Shown here in pieces: positions 1 to 7,121 of a stretch of DNA of 25,954 nt (position 1 is its first letter; every line of letters begins with the position of its first letter). Source of the stretch: an uncultured Eggerthella sp. (GTDB lineage: Bacteria; Actinomycetota; Coriobacteriia; Coriobacteriales; Eggerthellaceae); NCBI GenBank assembly GCA_900551155.1, contig URVA01000008.1, positions 1-25,954 on the forward strand, in the 5' to 3' direction. The translations under genes were made by a program, and so were the position numbers. Below the pieces are notes generated by a model. It was not told where the DNA came from and made no database searches. It saw only the letters and a list, made by a program, of their open reading frames with translations.

Positions 1-167
1 TTTTGTGCTTGTCAAAAGTCTTTGACAATGATTTGACCTGGTGTTTTGAAGTGTTCTCAATCAGAGATTCCTTTCTTGAATCCCTCTCTATATAATAACC
101 AATGGTATTTACACAATATAATTTTGTCACGAACCATAACTATTAAGGTAGCCAGTAAGGAGAGCTC

Positions 168-2111
168 ATGCTTTCTGGTAACAACGATAAAAACTCAAAA
201 GAGATTCCTTCTATTGTTCTAAACGGAATCAAAAACATCCCAGAGAATTACTCCTTACCAAAACTACATGGAAGTGAGTGCTTCAAGGCGACCCTTATTC
301 GCCTTGCTATTCCTGGCGTATTCATTGCTATTTGTCTGCTTATAATAACCACCGCTCCCGCACAATCAGATTCTACTGTTTTACAAGGCTGGATTGCATT
401 TGCGATAGTTTTCGCCATTTGGTGGGTAGCTCACTGGTATTTCGCCAAGTGGAAAAACGCCAACAAGCAGAATAACCCCACACCTTACCCCCGTGCATTT
501 ATCACGCTTGGCAAAGGCATATCTGCACTCATCCTGTTCTATCTCTTCACCATATTCCTAGAGCTTCTTTCCCTAACCGATACCGCCGATATCTCAAACC
601 CCATTACCTTGATCTTAGGTTTGAGCTGGGATATTACGTGGAGATCAGGCATGCCACTTGCTATTCTCTTTATGGTAATAGCGCGTGCCTGTAGCAATGG
701 CTATAAGAATTGGTGCGCAAGCGAACGTGAAGCTTTTGGCAAGCGCATTCAGAAAGAAAACTTGACTCCTGTTGAAGCGCTAAAAGAACAGGTCGGTCTT
801 GTCTGGTGGCTTGATGAAATTATTCGTGTGCTAGTTGCACTCGCTAACGCCCTAGGAGCGGTAGGCATTCTTGTCGCATTACTCATGCACTCCCCCATCA
901 CGTTAGTATTAGCAACCAGCGGTCTTTTCAGCCCAGAAATAATCTCATATATCAGCTTTACTGTTCCATGGTTTAGCGAATTCATGACAGCAATTGGTCA
1001 ACTGAGCGCCGCAGGAATGTGGGTATTTGTGCTTACTGCTGGCATCGTCCGCATTGTATGGCGTAAATTCTTGGACTGGTCTGCTCTTAATACTGCCGAA
1101 GAAATCCAAGCTATCGAAGAACGAAAAAGGGATGGCGAAGAGGAGCCACAATTCGAGTGCACCGTTAATGGCGAAAAAGCTCCAGGTACAGAAGTACCAA
1201 ATGTTGGTGTCTACCTTCAAGGTTCCCTTATCAGAATCGGAAGAATTACAGGCTGGATTTCACTTGTCTTGGGATGCTGCTCTATCTTGATGTCCTTACT
1301 AAATCCCGCATTAAACGGATTCTTTGCAAACATCTTCCAAATTATTGGCGTGATACTTTCGACTAGTGCGTTGCCTCTTTTTGCACTCATCTTATTCGTA
1401 GCACTTGTAGTTGTTAATGCATGCGAATTGCGCTGGTATGAAGGCACAAATAAGACCCACAAGTCCATTCACAGCTTCATGAAAACAGCTAGACGCGTAG
1501 GATACGCAATCTGCTTGCTGTGCGTTGGCTATGCACTAGTAATGGCTCAGCTTAACAACAACATTATCGGTTTGATTACTCAGAACGTCGCTGAAGGCGT
1601 GAATGAAGCTACTATTTGGACGCTTGTAACGCAGTTGATAGTAGAATCGGCACTTTACCTGGTTATTATTGCAGTATTGTTATATGCCGCTTATCGATTT
1701 ATCGACAACGAATTCATTCTTCCAAACACCAGCTACAATGGTGGCTACTCTGGCAGTTATAGCGGGGGTTACTCAGGCGGATCATTTGGCGGCTCTTCTG
1801 GCGGCAGTGGCGGTTCGAGCTACTCTGGTAACTCATGGGGAAATTCCTTTTCAACAACATATGTCGGCGGCAAAGCATATCACCAGCAGAATAATAGCTG
1901 GGGCGGCTCCACCATTTATGATGGATGGGGTTCAAAAGTAGGATCAACCCGTCAAGGCGTATTCGGAAATACCAAAGTTGAATATGGTGGACAAAAATAC
2001 GAAGTGCGCGATGGCATCTTTGGCGACAAAATTGTCACCGACGAAAACGGAAAAGAAGTCGGTCGCATTACCGAAGGTTTATTCGGCAACAACACTTTCA
2101 AGAAGAGCTAA
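168..2111 (+). CDS. Polytopic membrane protein of unknown function with Gly/Ser-rich tail
   Basis: I do not recognise the family. The 647-residue product has a polar N-terminus of about 40 residues. Roughly nine or ten hydrophobic segments then follow (near residues 43-65, 73-92, 115-136, 145-170, 220-250, 270-298, 360-415, 445-465 and 480-510). A low-complexity Gly/Ser/Tyr stretch covers about residues 520-562. The last 55 residues hold three similar units with the pattern G-[VIL]-F-G-[ND], at G597, G616 and G637. The ATG is preceded by AAGGAG at good spacing. The protein is an integral membrane protein by sequence; the tail probably lies in the cytoplasm or outside as a soluble beta-rich segment, but its side is not determined. 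The gene stands alone on the plus strand, next to minus-strand tyrS and a tiny membrane peptide gene. No catalytic motif is visible. Confidence 0.85.
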   Translation: MLSGNNDKNSKEIPSIVLNGIKNIPENYSLPKLHGSECFKATLIRLAIPGVFIAICLLIITTAPAQSDSTVLQGWIAFAIVFAIWWVAHWYFAKWKNANKQNNPTPYPRAFITLGKGISALILFYLFTIFLELLSLTDTADISNPITLILGLSWDITWRSGMPLAILFMVIARACSNGYKNWCASEREAFGKRIQKENLTPVEALKEQVGLVWWLDEIIRVLVALANALGAVGILVALLMHSPITLVLATSGLFSPEIISYISFTVPWFSEFMTAIGQLSAAGMWVFVLTAGIVRIVWRKFLDWSALNTAEEIQAIEERKRDGEEEPQFECTVNGEKAPGTEVPNVGVYLQGSLIRIGRITGWISLVLGCCSILMSLLNPALNGFFANIFQIIGVILSTSALPLFALILFVALVVVNACELRWYEGTNKTHKSIHSFMKTARRVGYAICLLCVGYALVMAQLNNNIIGLITQNVAEGVNEATIWTLVTQLIVESALYLVIIAVLLYAAYRFIDNEFILPNTSYNGGYSGSYSGGYSGGSFGGSSGGSGGSSYSGNSWGNSFSTTYVGGKAYHQQNNSWGGSTIYDGWGSKVGSTRQGVFGNTKVEYGGQKYEVRDGIFGDKIVTDENGKEVGRITEGLFGNNTFKKS

Positions 2112-2122
2112 TGCGAGTTAGC

Positions 2123-2165
2123 AGCTAAAGTGTAGATAATATACGCAATGCTTACGTGTTTAGCT
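2123..2165 (+). terminator. Weak stem-loop after the membrane protein gene
   Basis: AGCTAAA at 2123-2129 pairs exactly with TTTAGCT at 2159-2165, 12 bp after the stop codon. The loop is long (29 nt) and there is no clear T-run, so a terminator role is only a guess from its position. Confidence 0.25.
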
Positions 2166-2198
2166 ATAGATCAAGAGTACGTTTCTACTTATCCTCTA

Positions 2199-2282
2199 CT
2201 ACCCCATTGTAAAGGTATATACTGCAAGCCCAATAACAACTATCGCTAGCACAATTCCAATAATGATATTTGAACGTGACAT
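2199..2282 (-). CDS. 27-residue single-pass membrane peptide (hypothetical)
   Basis: A short open frame runs from ATG at 2282 to TAG at 2199. It encodes a product that begins MSRSN, continues as an almost unbroken hydrophobic helix (residues 6-25, rich in I, V, L, A and G) and ends TMG. This is the shape of small single-pass membrane proteins that act as partners of larger membrane complexes. A GAGG motif lies about 10 nt upstream of the ATG, which is a modest ribosome binding site. It is transcribed in the same direction as tyrS and lies downstream of two hairpins. It could be a chance frame, but the charge pattern (Ser-Arg-Ser before the helix) and the composition argue for a real peptide. 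No function can be assigned. Confidence 0.55.
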   Translation of the reverse strand: MSRSNIIIGIVLAIVVIGLAVYTFTMG

Positions 2283-2355
2283 ATAAATAACCTCACGTTT
2301 CTAAACAACTTAGCAAGAAATTCAATAAAACTCACATTGCTGGTAAAAACAGTGA

Positions 2356-2454
2356 GCGGAAACACCTTGAGTGCAGATAGGGCGAAGGCAAAGCGTAGCG
2401 TATTTTGCTACGTGAGCTTTGTCTGGAGCCCTAGCTGTGCCGAGGTGTTTCCGC
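2356..2454. repeat. 99-nt near-perfect inverted repeat (long hairpin)
   Basis: The outer arms GCGGAAACACCT (2356-2367) and AGGTGTTTCCGC (2443-2454) pair perfectly over 12 bp. The pairing continues inward with 2371-2383/2428-2440 (one mismatch, two wobbles), 2387-2394/2416-2423 (one wobble) and 2395-2399/2407-2411, closing on a 7-nt loop at 2400-2406. There is no flanking T-run. No target-site duplication is evident at the ends. Confidence 0.8.
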
Positions 2455-2479
2455 GCAGCGTCATACCGTCTCTTACGAG

Positions 2480-2509
2480 AATTACGACGTTAGTTATAAC
2501 GTCGTAATT
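2480..2509 (-). terminator. tyrS: Hairpin at the tyrS stop codon, likely terminator
   Basis: A 13-bp perfect stem (2480-2492 with 2497-2509) with a 4-nt loop begins at the last base of the tyrS stop codon. It lacks the usual run of T residues, so it may work as an mRNA 3' end stabiliser or a Rho-dependent signal instead of a classic terminator. Confidence 0.55.
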
Positions 2510-3726
2510 TAGAGCGTCGTAATGCGCACAAACTTGCGCTTACCAACCTGAACAACAGCATCCTTAAGCATTTCAGGAGCTACGTTGTAGGTCTTAGCAG
2601 GAATAGCTTCACCATTTACTTTAACGCCACCCTGGTCAATCATACGACGAGCATCACCAGTAGAATTGGTAAGTCCCGCATCAGAAATCAGCTTGGCCAG
2701 ATAAACCAAACCTTCATCGTTAGGCGTTAAATCAGCAGCAAATTCCGCTACATCGTCGGGAATTTCATGCTTCTTAAACTGCTTATCAAACGCAGCTTCT
2801 GCTTCCTGGGCAGCAGCTTCGTCATAGTAAGCAGCCACGATGTTTTGAGCCAAATCACGCTTGCAACGATTAGGATGAATTTCTCCTGCAGCAAGCCCTG
2901 CTTCAATCTTGTCAATCTCAGTAACAGGTACCGTAGAAGCCAAACGATAGTACTTCACCATCAGCTCATCAGGAATTGACATAATCTTGCCGAACATATC
3001 GTTAGGCTCATCGGTCAAGCCAATGTAGTTGCCGTAGCTCTTAGACATCTTTCTTACGCCATCGGTACCTTCGAGCAAAGGCAAAGTAAGGCAAACCTGA
3101 GGTTCCATACCCATTTTTTCCATAAGCTCACGGCCAGCAAGCAAGTTAAACAGCTGATCGGTACCACCAAGTTCAACATCAGCCTTAATTACTACCGAGT
3201 CGTATGCCTGCATGATGGGATACAAGAACTCATGTAGCGCGATGGACTGGTTATTGGTATAACGATTATGGAAATCGTCACGTTCCAAGATACGTGCCAC
3301 CGTAAAGTTGGAAGCAATCTTGAGCAATTGCTCCAAATCCATGCTCAAAATCCACTCAGAGTTATAACGAAGCGTAGTTTTTTCAGGATCGAGAATCTTA
3401 AATGCCTGGTCAACATAGGTTTGAGCATTTTCTTTAATCTGCTCGCGCGTAAGCTGAGGGCGCGTCGTATTACGGCCAGAGGGATCGCCAATAAGAGCGG
3501 TTCCGTCACCGATAATAAGCGTTACCTGATGGCCCAAATCCTGAAAAGCGCGCAACTTACGCAGTGGCACTGCATGACCAAGATGGATATCGGGAGCTGT
3601 TGGGTCTACGCCAAGCTTAATGTTAAGGGGCTTGCCACGCTTTAGTTTTTCCATAAGCGCAGCTTCAGGCACAATTTCTGCCGTGCCCGACTGAATAATA
3701 TGAAACTGTTCTTCAGGTGAAATCAT
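2509..3726 (-). CDS. tyrS: Tyrosyl-tRNA synthetase
   Basis: Class I aminoacyl-tRNA synthetase that charges tRNA-Tyr with tyrosine in the cytoplasm. The 405-residue product has the HIGH-type signature HLGH at residues 48-51 and the KMSKS loop at 226-230. A C-terminal S4-type RNA-binding domain (about 340-405, with GGVKVNGE) follows. The length fits the bacterial TyrRS family. The ATG at 3726 follows an AGAGG ribosome binding site. An extended -10 element lies about 30 bp upstream, which leaves no room for a T-box leader. The gene follows the U32 protein gene in the same direction with a gap of 172 bp, so read-through from upstream is also possible. Confidence 0.96.
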   Translation of the reverse strand: MISPEEQFHIIQSGTAEIVPEAALMEKLKRGKPLNIKLGVDPTAPDIHLGHAVPLRKLRAFQDLGHQVTLIIGDGTALIGDPSGRNTTRPQLTREQIKENAQTYVDQAFKILDPEKTTLRYNSEWILSMDLEQLLKIASNFTVARILERDDFHNRYTNNQSIALHEFLYPIMQAYDSVVIKADVELGGTDQLFNLLAGRELMEKMGMEPQVCLTLPLLEGTDGVRKMSKSYGNYIGLTDEPNDMFGKIMSIPDELMVKYYRLASTVPVTEIDKIEAGLAAGEIHPNRCKRDLAQNIVAAYYDEAAAQEAEAAFDKQFKKHEIPDDVAEFAADLTPNDEGLVYLAKLISDAGLTNSTGDARRMIDQGGVKVNGEAIPAKTYNVAPEMLKDAVVQVGKRKFVRITTL

Positions 3727-3753
3727 GATTCCTCTTTCTTAAAACTTCGCAAA

Positions 3754-3762
3754 ATTCTAGCA
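3754..3762 (-). promoter_or_regulatory. tyrS: Candidate extended -10 promoter for tyrS
   Basis: On the minus strand the sequence reads TGCTAGAAT, which fits the extended -10 consensus TGnTATAAT with one change. It lies about 28 bp upstream of the tyrS start. No good -35 hexamer is seen, which is common for extended -10 promoters. Confidence 0.4.
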
Positions 3763-3898
3763 CAGCAAACCAACCGAAAGGGTCGCCAATGCAAACTGGT
3801 CTTGTTCGGATTCTTTATGGGTATGCCTCTGTATAGACACTGCGATTAAGAAATATGTGATGATTCATACCTATCCTTGGTCTTGCGCCAGCTCTTCC

Positions 3899-6418
3899 TT
3901 ACGAAACCCCTCGGAACAAATGTCCTGATGTTGCACCTTCCGCTTTCGAAACCTTATCGCCACTCTTAAGGGCAATATCGCGTGCACGCACTGCTCGCTG
4001 AACTTTCTTAGTCGTTTCTGCCACATTCATTAAGGTTGTATCAACCATCAAAGTCGAAACACCCGCATGAATAAGTTCGGGTACCAAGTGTGCAATATCA
4101 AGAGAAACTGCATTGAATAAATGGCTGCGACCAAGCGCATCAGTAATTACGGGCATCTCGTAACCCTTGCGATCCTTCAAATGATGTGGACTTTTACGAC
4201 GAGAACATGTTGAGCACTTTTGATTACAGGGACCCTGGCTCATAAGCAAACAATGTTCTGTAATCATTAATTCGCTTGAACCCATAATAGTTACGCCCAA
4301 CGGAACCGAAGAAACTTCTCCCAGCTCTTCAATCTGTACCAAAGAAAGCTCTGGTGAGAGCCAAATGCGCTGAGCGCCTAGATCTGCCATAGCTTGCAGA
4401 TCGAGCCTGTTGGTTACCGGAATATGAGGGCCCACTTCTGGCAATGCACCCATTTCGCGGGCATGAATCAACTGGCCAAAGTTTTCTACCACAACAGGCT
4501 TTCCTTCGCGAACGCGATTCCAAATATCAAACCCATTGCGTAGCTCTTCGTCGAACATATGAGAAACCGTAGGCAAAATAGGAATACACTGCTTGGGATA
4601 GCCTGCTTGTTCTGCAGTCCCTGAAAGCTGCCCTGCGATTACCGCCTCTCCGCGACGATAATTAAGCGCTGGAACATAAATAAAATCGGCGCCTGCACGC
4701 TTCGCCGCACGAGCACAAGCAGGATTGGTTGCCAAAACACCCACTTTGCAGGAATTCGTGCGAACAGGATTTGTATATACACGCTGTGCTACCCGCTCGA
4801 GCGTGCGTCCATGATAGGACTCCAATAAGGCAGCTTCCAGCTGCTCAGCAGCACGAGCACGCAACTTATGAAGTGTCGAGAAGCCCATGCCGACACCTTC
4901 ATCAAGTGCAATATCAAGCTGTTCCAAACAAAATGGCGTTGTTCCCATTCGATCAATATGATCTTGCACTTCTTCTTTTGTAAGCGCTTTTGTGCGAGCC
5001 TGTTCTACTACAGGCCCCTCAACGCTTACCGAAACAGAAGAACCCAAAAGAATATTGTTTGCCTCGAAAGAAAGCTTGGCAGGCTGCCCTAAATGAAGCT
5101 CTACCTTTGCAACAACAGGAACTGCGGGCTTTCGTTCGTCATCAACAAATGCCGCTTCAGCATTACGTACGCGGAAGACACGATCGCCTTTCCCTACCGC
5201 GCGATCTACCTTTAGCACCGCTTTTCCTGATTTATCGAAAGAAAGCGAATCTATGGTATGTACGAAATGTCCACGATTGGTCCAGAATTCAATAGCATCG
5301 CCTACATGCAATTCCTGCTCTGGATCAACAAAAACTTTGCCGTCTTTTACTCGTGCTACACGTCCAATAAAGATACCGCGATTATTAGGGCGGCCATAAC
5401 TCATTATTTCGTTACCACGCTGACGCTCTAAATACGCTGTGGTAAACCCACGAGAAAACGCCTCAGAAAGAATCTGGCGCTCAGCGTCAGTTGCACGAGG
5501 ATTGATCGGATCACCTTGCGGCATTTCAACGCTGCCACAATCAATTTCTGCACGTTTTTGTTCTTCTAGCCAAGCCAATGCGCGATCAAGCACCGCACGG
5601 TATACCCTCACAACGCTTTTCACGTATTCAGGAGACTTCATTCGGCCTTCGATCTTAAGCGAAGTAGCGCCTGCAGAAATAAGCTCTGGAAGGACATCGA
5701 TAGTGCATAAATCTTTTGGAGAAAGCAAGTGTTCGCCTGGCGCATCAAGCGTTTTACGCAACGCAACATTATGCAACGTATAGGGCAAACGGCACGCCTG
5801 AGCACAACGACCACGATTCGCCGACCTGCCTCCCACCATAGAAGACATAAAGCACTGCCCCGAATAGCAAATGCACAAAGCTCCGTGTGCGAAAACTTCC
5901 ACTTCCATTCCAAGCTCTTGCGCGAGCGCAGATAAACGCGCAATCTCCTCAAAGGAAAGTTCACGAGCCAGCGTTACACGCGATGCTCCTAGAGCAGCAG
6001 CCGCCTGCACTCCATCTTCAGTATGGGTGTTCATCTGAGTTGAAACATGCACTTCACAATCAGGCATAATACGGCGAAGCTCAAGAGAAATACCAATATC
6101 TTGGACAATGAAAGCATCCACGCCACAGCGATATGCCTGACGTGCCAGCTCGAGAGCGTCTTCCACTTCTGAAGGAAGAACGATGGTATTGAGCGTGAGA
6201 TAGATCTTTACCCCGCGCAAATGAGCGTAGTCGCATGCCTGTGCCAAATCTTCAAAGGTAAAGTTTTCAGCTCCACGACGAGCATTAAAATGCCCTGCGC
6301 CAAGATACACGGCATCTGCTCCAGCTTGAACTGCCGCATGCAAGCATGCCATATTTCCAGCTGGCGCCAATAATTCAACGACGGGCTTAGTAATCTCTGT
6401 ATCTATTATTTGTTCCAT
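3899..6418 (-). CDS. U32 family peptidase-like protein (candidate RNA-modifying enzyme)
   Basis: The 839-residue product has a U32 N-terminal half: a TIM-barrel-like start (LLAPAGN, GADAVYLG) and the family signature around residues 165-215, with FAHGALCICYSGQCFMSS followed by GRSANRGRCAQACR. The middle (about 330-420) is a beta-rich accessory domain. The C-terminal third resembles a second U32-like barrel and holds a Cys cluster C-x6-C-x3-C-x2-C, with GPCNQKCSTC at its core. Relatives such as E. coli RlhA act in hydroxylation of 23S rRNA, and other U32 proteins modify tRNA or have been called collagenases. The conserved Cys residues suggest a metal or Fe-S site. RNA modification is my inference; the U32 assignment is firm. 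The ATG at 6418 has AGAGGAT upstream. No clear terminator separates it from tyrS. Confidence 0.92.
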   Translation of the reverse strand: MEQIIDTEITKPVVELLAPAGNMACLHAAVQAGADAVYLGAGHFNARRGAENFTFEDLAQACDYAHLRGVKIYLTLNTIVLPSEVEDALELARQAYRCGVDAFIVQDIGISLELRRIMPDCEVHVSTQMNTHTEDGVQAAAALGASRVTLARELSFEEIARLSALAQELGMEVEVFAHGALCICYSGQCFMSSMVGGRSANRGRCAQACRLPYTLHNVALRKTLDAPGEHLLSPKDLCTIDVLPELISAGATSLKIEGRMKSPEYVKSVVRVYRAVLDRALAWLEEQKRAEIDCGSVEMPQGDPINPRATDAERQILSEAFSRGFTTAYLERQRGNEIMSYGRPNNRGIFIGRVARVKDGKVFVDPEQELHVGDAIEFWTNRGHFVHTIDSLSFDKSGKAVLKVDRAVGKGDRVFRVRNAEAAFVDDERKPAVPVVAKVELHLGQPAKLSFEANNILLGSSVSVSVEGPVVEQARTKALTKEEVQDHIDRMGTTPFCLEQLDIALDEGVGMGFSTLHKLRARAAEQLEAALLESYHGRTLERVAQRVYTNPVRTNSCKVGVLATNPACARAAKRAGADFIYVPALNYRRGEAVIAGQLSGTAEQAGYPKQCIPILPTVSHMFDEELRNGFDIWNRVREGKPVVVENFGQLIHAREMGALPEVGPHIPVTNRLDLQAMADLGAQRIWLSPELSLVQIEELGEVSSVPLGVTIMGSSELMITEHCLLMSQGPCNQKCSTCSRRKSPHHLKDRKGYEMPVITDALGRSHLFNAVSLDIAHLVPELIHAGVSTLMVDTTLMNVAETTKKVQRAVRARDIALKSGDKVSKAEGATSGHLFRGVS

Positions 6419-6441
6419 TCACTATCCTCTACATAGCGAAA

Positions 6442-6462
6442 CGGCCATCAGATCGATGGCCG
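6442..6462 (-). terminator. Terminator after the lipoprotein gene
   Basis: Perfect 8-bp stem CGGCCATC/GATGGCCG with a 5-nt loop, followed on the minus strand by TTTCG. It lies between the lipoprotein stop codon and the U32 gene start, so it probably separates the two transcripts; the T-run is short. Confidence 0.6.
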
Positions 6463-6487
6463 CCTAAGACAATCTTTTCAATAGACT

Positions 6488-6976
6488 CTACGCAGACTGG
6501 GCCTTGCTGTCTGCATCCTGCAACGCAGCTATTCCTGCATCGTAGTGAGACTGAATATCTGCAATACGAGAATCGTAAGTGGAATAGTCAAATGAACCGC
6601 TTTGCGGAGCCTTTACATCTTCGTACAACTGAACATAATCTGCCAAAGCTGTTTGGAGCTCAGTTGCGCCCGTAACGTATGCCTTGTGAATTTCTGTCAT
6701 AGCATCAGGAGGAGTGAGTGCGTTTAAATCTTCAACACACTTATTAACCGCTTCAAGCTGAGCATCAAGAGATACTACTTCGCCATCTTTTACTGCGGTA
6801 GCAAATTCTTCCATGTTGGTATCAAGGGTATCCATGATGGTGTTCACTGAAGACATGTATTGGCGATTTTGTGTTTGAGCATTCTGCTCAGCGCTCTCGC
6901 CCGAACAACCAACCAAAGCAGCTAAACATGCCACACAAAGCATTGCTGCCAGAATAATACGTACTTTCGCTTTCAT
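6488..6976 (-). CDS. Small putative lipoprotein
   Basis: The 162-residue product starts with a lipoprotein signal peptide: positive residues K2, K4 and R6, a hydrophobic core, and a lipobox L21-V22-G23-C24. Cleavage before Cys24 and lipid attachment at the outer face of the membrane are expected. The mature part is acidic, helical and predicted coiled (residues 35-155), without a recognised domain. The start is chosen at ATG 6976 because AAAGGA lies 5 nt upstream; an upstream TTG in frame (6997) has no ribosome binding site and would spoil the signal peptide. The gene lies between the penicillin-binding protein and the U32 gene, with its own terminator. A 16-bp palindrome sits just upstream. 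Function unknown; a cell-envelope role is plausible from location only. Confidence 0.8.
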   Translation of the reverse strand: MKAKVRIILAAMLCVACLAALVGCSGESAEQNAQTQNRQYMSSVNTIMDTLDTNMEEFATAVKDGEVVSLDAQLEAVNKCVEDLNALTPPDAMTEIHKAYVTGATELQTALADYVQLYEDVKAPQSGSFDYSTYDSRIADIQSHYDAGIAALQDADSKAQSA

Positions 6977-6988
6977 AAAATCCTTTCG

Positions 6989-7004
6989 AACGTTCAAGAA
7001 CGTT
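6989..7004. promoter_or_regulatory. Palindrome upstream of the lipoprotein gene, candidate operator
   Basis: AACGTTCAAGAACGTT has 7-bp inverted arms and a 2-bp centre. It ends 12 bp before the start codon, next to the ribosome binding site. It could be an operator or a translation-control hairpin; no regulator is identified. Confidence 0.35.
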
Positions 7005-7121
7005 TAAGCAGAAGTGTATAAGGTATTACTCGCAAATACCCGCTAAATACCGAAAAGTTACCAGAATGCAAGGTCCCTTCACAAAACCTAAGCCTTTATC
7101 TAAAGAGGCACACTAAAATCT

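Noticed and set aside
3727..3898. Possible T-box leader upstream of tyrS
   Set aside because: The best promoter lies only about 28 bp before the start codon, and I see no T-box sequence or terminator/antiterminator pair.
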